Below the pieces are notes generated by a model. That model searched no databases. It was not told where the DNA came from and was given only the letters and a program-made list of their open reading frames with translations. A DNA stretch of 64,000 nt from Methylophilus rhizosphaerae (GTDB lineage: Bacteria > Pseudomonadota > Gammaproteobacteria > Burkholderiales > Methylophilaceae): positions 124,001 to 188,000 of the forward strand of contig NZ_FNFX01000005.1 of the NCBI RefSeq assembly GCF_900100975.1, written 5' to 3'. A program made the translations under genes and the position numbers. This document shows positions 8,559 to 17,607 of this stretch, one piece after another (the stretch's first letter is position 1; every line of letters starts with the position of its first letter).

Positions 8559-11500
8559 ATGATTGAGTCTTTAATTCGCAGCGCGCTCAAGCAGCGCCTG
8601 ATCGTACTGGTGCTGGCCATTGCATTGATGGTGGCCGGTGTATTTGCAGTCAAGAAGTTATCACTTGATGCTTTTCCCGATGTTACTAACGTACAGGTGC
8701 TGATTGCCACCCAGGCCACGGGTAAATCCCCTGAGGAAGTGGAGCGACTGATCACGGTACCGCTGGAAATTGCCATGACCGGCTTGCCGGGGCTGACGGA
8801 AATGCGCTCGCTGAACAAGAACGCCTTGTCGCTGATTACCCTGGTGTTCACTGATGACACCGATGTCTATTTTGCGCGGCAACTGGTCATGGAGCGACTG
8901 ATGGAGGTCATGGATCGCATGCCTCAAGGCGTCAACCCGGTACTGGGCCCGGTTTCCACGGGCCTGGGTGAAGTGTACCAATATACACTGGACAAACCCT
9001 CTGATGGCAAAAAGGAGTTATCGCAGGAAGACCTGACTGAACGCCGTTCCATCCAGGATTGGGTAGTGCGCCCATTATTGCGTGGTATTCCCGGCGTAGC
9101 AGAAATCAACTCGCAGGGCGGTTACGTCAAACAGTACCAGGTGCTGGTCAACCCGGATCGCATGACGCACTTTTCGATCAAGCTCAAAGATGTATATGAA
9201 GCATTGGCACATAACAATGCCAACAGTGGCGGTGGCGTCCTGCCACATTATGCGGAACAATACCTGATTCGCGGTGTAGGCCTGGTACAGAACCTGGACG
9301 ATATCCGCAACATGGTATTGAAGGAAAATAACGGCATTCCTGTATATATCCGCGATGTGGCTGAAGTCACCATCGGCCATGAGGTACGCGTCGGTGCCGT
9401 GCTCAAAAACGGCGATACCGAATCGGTAGGTGGCGTCGTCATGATGATGCGCGGTGGTAACGCCAAAGAAGTCGTCAGCCGGATCAAAGCCCGGGTAGAA
9501 GAAATCAACAGCCAGGGCATGCTGCCGCACGGCCTGCAAATTGTGCCTTATTATGACCGCAGCGAACTGGTAGATGCTGCCTTGCACACTGTCACCAAAG
9601 TGCTGATTGAAGGCATTATCCTGGTGATTGTGATCCTGTTCCTGTTCCTGGGTGACGTGCGTTCCAGCCTGATTGTGGTGGGTACCCTGATCCTGACCCC
9701 CTTAATCACGTTTATGGTGATGAATCATTACGGGATTTCCGCCAACCTGATGTCGCTGGGCGGCCTGGCAATTGCCATTGGCTTAATGGTCGACGGGTCA
9801 GTGGTCGTGGTCGAAAATACGTTTCACCATTTGGGTCATCGCCATGGTGAAAGCAAGATACGAATCGTACTCGAAGCAGCTGCAGAAGTAGCGACACCAG
9901 TGCTGTTCGGGGTGGGTATTATCATCCTGGTATTCCTGCCACTCATGACGCTGCAAGGGATGGAGGGCAAAATGTTTGCGCCTCTCGCTTATACCATCGC
10001 CATTGCGCTGTTTGTATCGCTCATCTTGTCTCTCACCCTGACACCTGCCTTGTGCTCGTATATGCTCAAAGGCGGCAGCGGGGAGGATACCAGGCTGATA
10101 CAAGCCATTAAGCGCCCTTACCTGAGCGCGCTCAACTGGGTACTGGGTAATGAGAAAAAAACCATTGCTGCTGCAACATTACTGTTTATTGGCACCCTGG
10201 CCCTGTTTCCGTTCCTGGGGTCTTCCTTTATCCCCGAGATGAAGGAGGGTTCCATTGTGCCGGGCATTAACCGTGTGCCGAACATTTCGCTGGAAGAATC
10301 CATCAAAATGGAGAACAAGGCGATGAAACTGATCATGGAAAAAGTGCCTGGCATCAAGTCAGCCGTTTCCGGCCTGGGGCGCGGTGAAAGTCCGGCAGAT
10401 CCGCAGGCACAAAACGAGTCCACGCCCATTATCAGCCTGAAGCCGCGTGAAGAATGGCCGGAAGGCTGGACACAGGATGATATTGCCGAAAAAATGCGCG
10501 CCGTATTGGAGCAGTATATTCCGGGCGTGCAAATCATCATGGCACAGCCAATTTCAGACCGTGTCGATGAATTGCTGACCGGCGTGCGGGCCGATGTCGC
10601 AGTCAAGATTTTTGGCGAAGATCTGGACGCATTGAAGCAGAAAGCGGACGAAATCGCCAGGATCGCCGGCACCGTGCCGGGAGCGACGGAAATCAAGGTG
10701 GAGAAAGTGTCGGGGCAGCAATACCTGAACATCACCATTGACCGTCAGGCCATTGCCCGCCACGGCATCAATGCTTCAGATGTGCATGATGTGATTGAAA
10801 CCGCCATTGGCGGCAAGATTGCGACTGATATCTTTGAAGGTCAGCGCCGGTTCTCGGCTGCTGTGCGCTACCCTGCCTCCTTCCGTAACAATGAAGAAGC
10901 CATCCGCAATATTATGCTGACCTCGCCCAATGGCTCCCGCGTCGCTCTGGAGGATCTGGCCGATATTGAAGTCAGGGACGGTCCAGCGCAGATCAGCCGC
11001 GAACTGGCCAAACGCCGCATCGTGATCGGTGTTAACGTCAAAGACCGTGACCTCGGCGGGTTTGTGGCAGAGTTGCAACAGGTACTGGGACAAAAACTGC
11101 AATTACCGGATGGTTACTACCTGGAATATGGTGGCCAGTTCCAGAATATGGAGCGCGCTATGGGTCACCTGATGATCATTATCCCGGCCACCATTGCCGC
11201 GATTTTCTTCCTGCTGTTTTTGCTGTTCCAGTCGTTGCGGTTCGCCACCATGATTATCCTGGTGTTGCCGTTTGCCTCGATCGGCGGCGTGATTGCACTG
11301 TTTGTCACGGGAGAATACCTGTCCGTGCCTGCTTCTGTCGGCTTTATCGCCTTGTGGGGCATCGCCGTGCTGAATGCAGTGGTGCTGGTTTCTTATATCC
11401 GTACTTTGCGTGAAGAAGGCAAGAGCCAGCTGGAGGCGATCCGCCAGGGTTGCGCCCAGCGCTTCCGGCCAGTGATGATGACCGCCACGGTCGCGATGTT

Positions 11501-11660
11501 AGGCCTGGTGCCATTCCTGTTTGCCACCGGCCCCGGTTCAGAAGTGCAACGGCCATTGGCCATTGTAGTAATTGGCGGATTGATTACCTCCACCTTGCTG
11601 ACATTGATTGTAGTACCGACCTTATACCGTAAATTTGAAGAAAACAAGATAGAGGCCTGA
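8559..11660 (+). CDS. RND heavy-metal efflux pump (CzcA/CusA family)
   Basis: A 1033-residue inner membrane protein with the RND plan: one membrane helix, a large periplasmic loop, a six-helix block, a second periplasmic loop and five final helices. The HME subfamily is shown by the start SLDAFPDVTNVQV (about 35-47) and the fourth-helix motif IGLMVDGSVVVVEN (about residues 405-418), with the aspartate used for proton-coupled export. The motif differs from both classical CzcA (DFG...DGA) and CusA (MVDAAIVMIEN), so I do not assign a metal. The gene starts 3 bases after the membrane-fusion gene. Divalent cations or copper/silver are the likely substrates. Confidence 0.92.
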   Translation: MIESLIRSALKQRLIVLVLAIALMVAGVFAVKKLSLDAFPDVTNVQVLIATQATGKSPEEVERLITVPLEIAMTGLPGLTEMRSLNKNALSLITLVFTDDTDVYFARQLVMERLMEVMDRMPQGVNPVLGPVSTGLGEVYQYTLDKPSDGKKELSQEDLTERRSIQDWVVRPLLRGIPGVAEINSQGGYVKQYQVLVNPDRMTHFSIKLKDVYEALAHNNANSGGGVLPHYAEQYLIRGVGLVQNLDDIRNMVLKENNGIPVYIRDVAEVTIGHEVRVGAVLKNGDTESVGGVVMMMRGGNAKEVVSRIKARVEEINSQGMLPHGLQIVPYYDRSELVDAALHTVTKVLIEGIILVIVILFLFLGDVRSSLIVVGTLILTPLITFMVMNHYGISANLMSLGGLAIAIGLMVDGSVVVVENTFHHLGHRHGESKIRIVLEAAAEVATPVLFGVGIIILVFLPLMTLQGMEGKMFAPLAYTIAIALFVSLILSLTLTPALCSYMLKGGSGEDTRLIQAIKRPYLSALNWVLGNEKKTIAAATLLFIGTLALFPFLGSSFIPEMKEGSIVPGINRVPNISLEESIKMENKAMKLIMEKVPGIKSAVSGLGRGESPADPQAQNESTPIISLKPREEWPEGWTQDDIAEKMRAVLEQYIPGVQIIMAQPISDRVDELLTGVRADVAVKIFGEDLDALKQKADEIARIAGTVPGATEIKVEKVSGQQYLNITIDRQAIARHGINASDVHDVIETAIGGKIATDIFEGQRRFSAAVRYPASFRNNEEAIRNIMLTSPNGSRVALEDLADIEVRDGPAQISRELAKRRIVIGVNVKDRDLGGFVAELQQVLGQKLQLPDGYYLEYGGQFQNMERAMGHLMIIIPATIAAIFFLLFLLFQSLRFATMIILVLPFASIGGVIALFVTGEYLSVPASVGFIALWGIAVLNAVVLVSYIRTLREEGKSQLEAIRQGCAQRFRPVMMTATVAMLGLVPFLFATGPGSEVQRPLAIVVIGGLITSTLLTLIVVPTLYRKFEENKIEA

Positions 11661-11698
11661 TGCCAGCGCTTAGGCCTCTATGTCGAAAAGGATAATTC

Positions 11699-12031
11699 AT
11701 GAAAGAAATTAAAGCCGTTGTCCAGCCGGCAAAGCTGGCAAAAATCCGCGCGGCACTGCGCCATATCAAAGACTTTCCCGGCATGTCGGTGAACAAGGTA
11801 GAAGGCTGCGGTAAACATCTGCAAACACCGAGCGCGGGGGTGAAAGAAGAGTTGACGGACTACAGCCCAAAGGTTTATCTCTATATGGTGGTGCCGGACG
11901 AACTGGTAGAGGGAATCTTGCAAATCATCGTGGAGGTGGGGCATACCGGCAATATCGGTGACGGCATTGTCTGGGTCACGCCGGTCGAACGCATGATACG
12001 GTTGTCCGAGCAAATTGAAGTGCTGGGTTAA
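11699..12031 (+). CDS. PII-like protein linked to RND metal efflux
   Basis: A 110-residue protein with the PII (GlnB) ferredoxin-like fold, recognisable at both ends: MKEIKAVVQPAKLAKIRAAL and GHTGNIGDGIVWVTPVERMIRL. PII proteins are trimers that bind ATP, ADP and other small ligands and signal by docking onto partners. Here the B-loop carries GDGIVW where true GlnB/GlnK have GDGKIF, so the nucleotide-contacting lysine is missing. The central loop is short and contains VEGCGKH, with a Cys and a His. It lies 38 bases after the pump gene with AAAAGGATAATT before the ATG, so it belongs to the operon. A control role over the pump is likely but inferred; nitrogen signalling is unlikely. Confidence 0.8.
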   Translation: MKEIKAVVQPAKLAKIRAALRHIKDFPGMSVNKVEGCGKHLQTPSAGVKEELTDYSPKVYLYMVVPDELVEGILQIIVEVGHTGNIGDGIVWVTPVERMIRLSEQIEVLG

Positions 12032-12033
12032 GA

Positions 12034-12801
12034 TTAAATTGCCCGCCAGTCCAGCCCTTGCTGCTGGCTGGCAATCTGCACCCACTCTGCAGCACATTGC
12101 AATACATTACTCAACGCCTGCCGTGCCAGGGCAGGCGTATTGTTTTTCTCGCTTAAATGCGCAGCAACCAAATGTTTGAGTTTGCTGTTATCCAGTTGCC
12201 CTAATAACTGCGCGCTGGTCTGGTTATCCAGATGCCCCAGCCAGCCACCGACACGCTTTTTGAGAGAATGCGCATAAGGCCCTGTCCGCAGCATCTCCAG
12301 GTCATGGTTGCACTCCAGCAATAAGCCATCGCAGCCTTGCAGCATGGCAATGATATGCGGCGTCACACTGCCGACATCGGTCAGCACACCCAGCTTGCGC
12401 ACGCCATCCCCCAATACGAACTGCGCCGGTTCACGTGCATCATGCGGCACCGGGTAAGGGCTGACCTCAATATCCTGCAGGGCAAACACAGTATGTGCAT
12501 CAATGATATGGATAGAAACAGGCTGTGATGGCAGGTAACGCTGGCACATGCTATAGGTGCCATGCGTCAGCCAGACCGGAATGTGGTAGCGTGCTGCCAG
12601 TTTGAATACGCCGCGCGCATGGTCATCATGCTCATGCGTGACCAGAATACCGGAGAGCTGTTCCGGTTGTAAATCCAGTCGTGCCAGGCGCTGCACGGTT
12701 TCCCTGACACTGAAACCGCAGTCAAGCAAAAGCCGGGTTTCCCCGGCTTCTACCACAGTCGCATTGCCTGCACTGCCACTGCCTAACGATGCAAATCGCA
12801 T
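12034..12801 (-). CDS. MBL-fold metallohydrolase (YycJ/WalJ-like)
   Basis: A 255-residue metallo-beta-lactamase-fold protein. The start MRFASLGSGSAGNATVVEAG is typical of the YycJ/VicX group. The metal motif is VTHEHDDHARG (His56, His58, Asp60, His61), with a later DVGSVT and a conserved LLLECNHD segment. Members of this fold are nucleases or hydrolases; the YycJ group is thought to act on DNA, though its substrate is not settled. It is the last gene of a minus-strand set dapA-bamC-this gene, 10 bases after bamC. It converges with the PII-like gene, with only two bases between the stops. Confidence 0.85.
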   Translation of the reverse strand: MRFASLGSGSAGNATVVEAGETRLLLDCGFSVRETVQRLARLDLQPEQLSGILVTHEHDDHARGVFKLAARYHIPVWLTHGTYSMCQRYLPSQPVSIHIIDAHTVFALQDIEVSPYPVPHDAREPAQFVLGDGVRKLGVLTDVGSVTPHIIAMLQGCDGLLLECNHDLEMLRTGPYAHSLKKRVGGWLGHLDNQTSAQLLGQLDNSKLKHLVAAHLSEKNNTPALARQALSNVLQCAAEWVQIASQQQGLDWRAI

Positions 12802-12811
12802 GCGGACGCCG

Positions 12812-14077
12812 TTATTTCAACTGATCATACATCAGTGAAATAATCCGGTTAGCCGTGGTTGAGGTATTGCGCTTGTTATCAGCAGTCAACACGTACACAT
12901 CGGTCGTATCATCAGCGTTTTCCAGCACCTGGATATGGTATTGCTTGCTGGATTTATCACCGTCAGACGTCCCTTTCCAGAACTTTGTTTTATCGCCCGG
13001 TTTGGCATCAGTGGCTGCCGGTGCTTTGTCATCATCGTCACTGCCCCAGAATTTCAGGCGCTCCAGCAAACTTTTTTTCTGCTTGATCGGGTCTTCTGCA
13101 TCGGTATCGGCATACCGCACATAGAAAATACCTTCGGAACGGTTCTTGTCTTCTGTCACAAAACCGATACGATCCAGCGCCAGGCCTACACGACGCCAGG
13201 CACGGTCGAACGGCTCGTTCAGCTTCAAGGTCACACTCTGGTCTGCCTCTTTGACCACATCCGCACGCTTATCCGCTGCGGCCTGGGTCATGACCTCATC
13301 TGCCTTCTGCTCATCCAGGCCCAGTTTGACCATCATGCGGCGCAACAACTCGGCATCCAGGTCCGCATCAAACTCCTGGCCGGCATTGTTTTTATTTTCT
13401 GCCGCATTGATACGGTAACCGGTATCAATTTTCCCAAGTTGGGTATTGACGTAATTCTTGCCGTCATCCGGCGCACCGGCCACGGTTCGGTGTGTCATGT
13501 AGATTTCAGTCGTGCCGTCTTTTTCGCCACGTTCCAGGCGGGTACGGAATTTACGCCTGTCTGCCAGGCCAGATAATTTATCCAGCCAGGCATCAAACTT
13601 CTCGCCGTAACCACGGTTGTCTTCCTTGGGTTTAATCGCATCAGGTTCCAGCCATTCGGTTTCAATCACCCCGATTTCAGGATTCTCCACCCGGACGGCA
13701 AAGCCCTGGTCCAGCCAGAAATCACGTACTATCGGCCAGATTTTTTCCGGCGGGGCATTCACCACCAGCCAGCGCTGCTGTCCAGCCTTGACCATACGCA
13801 CGTTTTTCATATCAGCCAACACCGGTTGCGGGCCATTCTGCTCTTGCGCTTCCTGGTTTTGGCTGTAAGCAGAATAACTGGTGCTGCCAGGCACATTATA
13901 GGTGCTGCTGGTACGTACTGCCGTCAGGTCTGGCGGCACTTCCAGTGGCTTGGAGCGGCCAGCACCCTTGTAATCCGAGCTGTTATCAATAAACGGCAGG
14001 GAATCGCAACCGGCCAGCACCCATACCAGGCTCGCCAGCACGGCGCGTTGACATAAAACATTACTGATGTATTTCAC
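12812..14077 (-). CDS. bamC: Outer membrane assembly lipoprotein BamC
   Basis: About 421 residues, somewhat longer than enteric BamC, as is usual in betaproteobacteria. From a GTG start at 14077 the protein has a signal peptide (KYISNVLCQR, hydrophobic ASLVWV) and lipobox LAGC, Cys about 24. The segment after it contains SDYKGAGRSKPLEVPPDLT, the BamC stretch that contacts BamD. Two helix-grip domains follow, separated by a Lys/Asp-rich linker (about 325-355). An ATG at 14107 overlapping the dapA stop is possible but puts charged residues before the signal. BamC is a lipoprotein of the BAM complex that inserts beta-barrel proteins. Cotranscription with dapA is the classical dapA-nlpB order. 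Confidence 0.9.
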   Translation of the reverse strand: MKYISNVLCQRAVLASLVWVLAGCDSLPFIDNSSDYKGAGRSKPLEVPPDLTAVRTSSTYNVPGSTSYSAYSQNQEAQEQNGPQPVLADMKNVRMVKAGQQRWLVVNAPPEKIWPIVRDFWLDQGFAVRVENPEIGVIETEWLEPDAIKPKEDNRGYGEKFDAWLDKLSGLADRRKFRTRLERGEKDGTTEIYMTHRTVAGAPDDGKNYVNTQLGKIDTGYRINAAENKNNAGQEFDADLDAELLRRMMVKLGLDEQKADEVMTQAAADKRADVVKEADQSVTLKLNEPFDRAWRRVGLALDRIGFVTEDKNRSEGIFYVRYADTDAEDPIKQKKSLLERLKFWGSDDDDKAPAATDAKPGDKTKFWKGTSDGDKSSKQYHIQVLENADDTTDVYVLTADNKRNTSTTANRIISLMYDQLK

Positions 14078-14103
14078 TGAGATCACCCTATCTTTGTCTT
14101 GCC

Positions 14104-14985
14104 TCATGAGGAGGCAATTTCTGCCTGTTTCATGGCGTTGCGCAATACTTCATGGTATTGGGATGATAAATTGACCAGCGGTAAACGAATACCGGTCGCA
14201 ATCAATCCCATTTGTTGTAATACCCATTTCACCGGAATGGGGTTGGCTTCCACAAACAATTTCTGGTGCAGGGCAAACAATTTGGCATTCGCCGCACGCG
14301 CACTGGCCACATCGCCATTGAGCGCAGATATGCACATTTCATGCATCAGGCGCGGCGCCACATTGGCCGTTACGGAAATCACCCCTTTACCGCCCAGCAG
14401 CAGCAATGCCAGTGCACTGGCATCATCGCCGCTGTAAACAGCAAAGTCGGCTGGTACGCGCAACAGCAAATCCGTGCCGCGCTCAATGCCACCAGTCGCG
14501 TCTTTGATGCCGACAATATTAGGCACACTCGCCAGGCGCAACACGGTGTCATTGCCCAGGTCACAGCCGGTACGTCCGGGCACGTTATAGAGAATCTGCG
14601 GGATATCGACTGCTTCCGCCACCGCCTTGAAGTGCTGATACAGGCCTTCCTGGGATGGCTTATTGTAATAAGGCGCAACCAGCAGGCAGGCATCGGCACC
14701 CAGTGCCTTGGCCTTTGCCGTCAACTCAATGGCTTCTGCAGTGGAATTGGCCCCGGTACCGGCAATCACAGGCACGCGCCTGGCAGTATGCTCTACAGTG
14801 GTTTTAATCAGCAGGCAATGCTCGTCCACATTCACCGTGGGTGACTCACCCGTGGTGCCGACAATGACGATCCCATCTGTGCCCGCTTCGATATGAAAAT
14901 CGATCAGTTTCTTCAGGGCGTCAATATCCAGACGACCATCTTCAAACATCGGGGTAACGATTGCTACCATACTGCCCGTTAACAT
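14104..14985 (-). CDS. dapA: 4-hydroxy-tetrahydrodipicolinate synthase
   Basis: A 293-residue class I aldolase-type enzyme that condenses pyruvate and aspartate semialdehyde in lysine and diaminopimelate synthesis. The start [13 protein letters not shown] matches the family; an upstream in-frame TTG at 15000 would add five residues. Visible signatures are GTTGESPT (pyruvate-binding Thr pair), [11 protein letters not shown] (catalytic Tyr about 133) and the Schiff-base lysine in GIKDATGG (about 161). It heads the unit dapA-bamC-metallohydrolase. Confidence 0.97.
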   Translation of the reverse strand: MLTGSMVAIVTPMFEDGRLDIDALKKLIDFHIEAGTDGIVIVGTTGESPTVNVDEHCLLIKTTVEHTARRVPVIAGTGANSTAEAIELTAKAKALGADACLLVAPYYNKPSQEGLYQHFKAVAEAVDIPQILYNVPGRTGCDLGNDTVLRLASVPNIVGIKDATGGIERGTDLLLRVPADFAVYSGDDASALALLLLGGKGVISVTANVAPRLMHEMCISALNGDVASARAANAKLFALHQKLFVEANPIPVKWVLQQMGLIATGIRLPLVNLSSQYHEVLRNAMKQAEIASS

Positions 14986-15224
14986 ACTTCTGCCATTCAA
15001 TAATAAAGCAATTATTTTAACTGATTATACGTGTTAACGCCAAAGATGCGCACCGATAACCATCAAGCCCACCCTGGCAGGAAAGCCTGTATGGGTCATG
15101 CCTGGTTCCACCAGGCCATGCGCCACAGGAAGTGCTTAAAGCCGATATTGGGCAACGCCTGTGTATACATGCCGGAACGCATGGCCAACGGCAGTTTCCG
15201 CTATAATATGGTGCTCTATGTTGA

Positions 15225-15983
15225 ATGCTGGAAAACGCGATCTGGTTAGCCTTGATGTACACACCGAGTCATGATGCTGTCGCCACCGGAAATGCCAACG
15301 GTCCGCTCAATATACTGATTGAGCGCATTGACGGCATCCTGCCGCAAACGCAATGCCAGCAATGCGGCTACCACGGCTGCAGGCCTTATGCAGAAGCCAT
15401 TGCACAAGGCCAGGCGCCCATTAATCAATGTCCGCCCGGTGGCGAGCCTGGCATCCGGGCGCTGGCCGGGTTGCTGAACCTGCCCTATTTGCCCCTTAAT
15501 CCGGCACATGGCATGACAAAACCTGCTGCCATTGCCATGATTGACGAGCCACACTGCATCGGTTGTACCTTGTGCATCAAAGCCTGTCCGGTCGATGCCA
15601 TCCTGGGTGCATCCCGGCAAATGCACACCGTTATCAGCCAGGAATGTACCGGTTGTGAATTGTGCCTGCCGCCCTGCCCGGTCGACTGTATCGTCATGCG
15701 ACCAGTAACAACGACGTCCTCAGATCAGGTGCAAGCAGAAGATGGCTACAGAAGCAAAACCAGCGCCGATATCGCGCGCAAACGCTACCAGCACAGGCAA
15801 GTGCGCCTGCAGCTTGAAAAACAGCAAACTGCCCCGAGCTATGCCGAACAGCACCAGCCCCAACCGGTAGCTGGGCAAAACGCGCCCAATGTTGCCATGC
15901 ATGCTGCTGGCACTGACGCGATTAAAAAGGCTGCCATTGCTGCAGCCATGGCGCGGGCTAAAACGCAAAAAAGTGCCCGCTGA
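15225..15983 (+). CDS. rnfB: RnfB-like electron transport protein with Fe-S clusters
   Basis: About 252 residues. An Fe-S domain with [16 protein letters not shown] (about residues 43-60) and a later NQCPPGG is followed by two ferredoxin 4Fe-4S motifs, [16 protein letters not shown] (about 111-126) and [16 protein letters not shown] (about 141-156), then a charged Ala/Gln-rich tail. This matches RnfB without the long N-terminal membrane helix; only a short hydrophobic start is present. Other rnf genes are absent here, and the neighbour is nth, a pairing common in betaproteobacteria. A role as electron donor, for example to Fe-S enzymes, is inferred. The start is uncertain; ATG at 15255 is an alternative. 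Confidence 0.85.
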   Translation: MLENAIWLALMYTPSHDAVATGNANGPLNILIERIDGILPQTQCQQCGYHGCRPYAEAIAQGQAPINQCPPGGEPGIRALAGLLNLPYLPLNPAHGMTKPAAIAMIDEPHCIGCTLCIKACPVDAILGASRQMHTVISQECTGCELCLPPCPVDCIVMRPVTTTSSDQVQAEDGYRSKTSADIARKRYQHRQVRLQLEKQQTAPSYAEQHQPQPVAGQNAPNVAMHAAGTDAIKKAAIAAAMARAKTQKSAR

Positions 15984-16053
15984 CAGACAGGTAAACCAAT
16001 ATTGAAAATCGCTTGCAGATACTGCTTCCATCCATATTCCTGACCGTGCCTTT

Positions 16054-16713
16054 ATGAATGCCCAGAAAAGACTCGCCATCTTCGAAAGACTGGCCAAAGC
16101 CATTCCCAATCCAACCACAGAGCTGGAGTACACCACCACATTTGAATTACTGATTGCCGTGATCCTGTCTGCGCAGGCAACAGACAAGGGCGTCAACATT
16201 GCCACCCGCAAACTATTCAAGGTGGCCAACACCCCGCAAGCCATCCTGGATTTGGGCCTGGAAGGCCTGGAAAGCTACATCAAAACCATAGGCCTGTATC
16301 ATGCCAAGGCACAAAATGTGCTGAAATGCTGCGCACAGTTGCTCGCACTGCATGGTGGCGAAGTCCCTGATACGCGCGAAGCGCTGGAAGCGCTGGCCGG
16401 TGTCGGCCGCAAGACTGCCAATGTCATCCTGAACACGGCGTTTGGACATCCGACCATTGCAGTCGATACCCATTTGTTCCGTGTTGGCAACCGCACCAAA
16501 CTGGCCACCGGCAAAACCGTGCTTGAAGTCGAGCAGCGTTTCCTGAGTACCACCCCCAAGCAATATCTGCACGACGCCCATCACCTGCTTATCCTGCACG
16601 GGCGCTATACCTGTACCGCACGCAACCCCAAGTGTGGCGAGTGCTGCATTGTCGATTTATGCGAGTTTCATGACAAGCAATTGCAGCCAGTGAAGCCACC
16701 GGCAGGAAATTAA
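16054..16713 (+). CDS. nth: Endonuclease III (DNA glycosylase/AP lyase)
   Basis: A 219-residue HhH-GPD base-excision repair enzyme that removes oxidised pyrimidines and cuts the abasic site. The helix-hairpin-helix is LAGVGRKTANVIL, which carries the catalytic lysine, and the catalytic aspartate lies in VDTHLFRVGNR. The 4Fe-4S loop near the end has the spacing Cys-x6-Cys-x2-Cys-x5-Cys (CTARNPKCGECCIVDLC). Length is typical. It follows rnfB and overlaps no neighbour; the DUF1841 gene starts two bases after the stop. Confidence 0.97.
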   Translation: MNAQKRLAIFERLAKAIPNPTTELEYTTTFELLIAVILSAQATDKGVNIATRKLFKVANTPQAILDLGLEGLESYIKTIGLYHAKAQNVLKCCAQLLALHGGEVPDTREALEALAGVGRKTANVILNTAFGHPTIAVDTHLFRVGNRTKLATGKTVLEVEQRFLSTTPKQYLHDAHHLLILHGRYTCTARNPKCGECCIVDLCEFHDKQLQPVKPPAGN

Positions 16714-16715
16714 CC

Positions 16716-17165
16716 ATGGCCTTATTCAATCCCAGCCGCGATGAAGTACGCCAGTTCTTTTTTGATGCCTGGCAAAAATTCAGGCAACAACAGGCCCTGA
16801 CCGATCTGGAAAAAATGGCGGTGGGCATCATGCATGCCCATCCGGAATATCACACCCTCCTGGATCAGCCGGAACACTACCTGCAACAGGCTTATTATCC
16901 CGAAATGGGCGAAACCAACCCGTTCCTGCACATGAGCCTGCACCTTTCCATCCAGGAGCAAATCAGCATTAACCAGCCGCCCGGCATTACGCAGGCCTAT
17001 GGCAAACTCTGCACGCGTTACCGGGAAGAACATGAAGCCCAGCATGCCTTGCTGGAATGCCTGGCAGAAACCATCTGGCTGGCGCAACGCAACCAGACTG
17101 GGCTCGATGCGACCCATTACCTGCAGCTCATAGAGCAGCGCGCAGGCATTGCCCCTTCAACGTAA
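16716..17165 (+). CDS. DUF1841 family protein
   Basis: A 149-residue soluble protein. FNPSRDEVRQFFFDAWQKF at the start and HMSLHLSIQEQISINQPPGI in the middle are typical of DUF1841, a family of unknown function in beta- and gammaproteobacteria. There is no signal peptide or membrane segment. The second half is helical and His/Glu-rich (YREEHEAQHALLECLAE), which could allow metal binding, though that is a guess. It starts two bases after nth, so it is probably cotranscribed with rnfB-nth. Confidence 0.85.
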   Translation: MALFNPSRDEVRQFFFDAWQKFRQQQALTDLEKMAVGIMHAHPEYHTLLDQPEHYLQQAYYPEMGETNPFLHMSLHLSIQEQISINQPPGITQAYGKLCTRYREEHEAQHALLECLAETIWLAQRNQTGLDATHYLQLIEQRAGIAPST

Positions 17166-17287
17166 ACTATGCTTCAATAAGCCGTCATACCGATGACCGG
17201 GAACACATGGCATCATGACCGGACCAATAAGGATGCGGTGAGCAAAGCTCGCGTCTACTTTCAACTGCCTGATAAAAAGGAGCTACT

Positions 17288-17593
17288 ATGAGTACCCATA
17301 AAATTGCTGTGATTTCCAGCGCTGTTGCTTTATCCGTTGCCGCTGCGGCTGCACACACCGCCGACAACCCGTTTGAACTGAAAACCCTGGGCCAAGGCTA
17401 CCAGGTGGCTGATGCCGAAAAGGCCAAAGACGGCAAATGTGGCAATGGCAACTGCGGGGCAGACAAGAAAAAAGCCAGGGAAGGCCATCATCATGACAAG
17501 GCCAAGGAAAACGCTGATGCTGCCAACAAGATGAAAGAAGGCGACTGCTCGGCTGACAAAATGAAAGATGGCGGCTGCCATGCCAGCAAATAA
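17288..17593 (+). CDS. Bufferin-type RiPP precursor peptide, Cys-rich and exported (BufA/HvfA-like)
   Basis: A 101-residue precursor. The signal peptide (MSTHKIAVISSAVALSVAAAAAH) is followed by ADNPFELKTLGQGYQVAD, a conserved-looking core start, then a Lys/Gly/Asp-rich tail with four cysteines: DGKCGNGNCG, EGDCS and DGGCH, plus a HHH cluster. The last part is a near-repeat, KMKEGDC and KMKDGGC. This matches the low-complexity EGKCG-type precursors encoded before DUF692 and DUF2063 genes. In that family the DUF692 enzyme turns cysteines into heterocycles and the product binds copper in the periplasm. The ribosome binding site AAAAGGAGC is strong. Function here is inferred from family and operon. 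Confidence 0.85.
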   Translation: MSTHKIAVISSAVALSVAAAAAHTADNPFELKTLGQGYQVADAEKAKDGKCGNGNCGADKKKAREGHHHDKAKENADAANKMKEGDCSADKMKDGGCHASK

Positions 17594-17607
17594 CTAACTT
17601 TTTATGC

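Noticed and set aside
15031-15249. Plus-strand frame of 72 codons before rnfB
   Set aside because: Overlaps the rnfB start in another frame and has no ribosome binding site or protein-like composition.
17200-17287. ECF-sigma-like pieces (GGGAAC, CGTCTA) before the bufferin operon
   Set aside because: The two pieces are not at a spacing fit for a single ECF promoter, so I do not call one.
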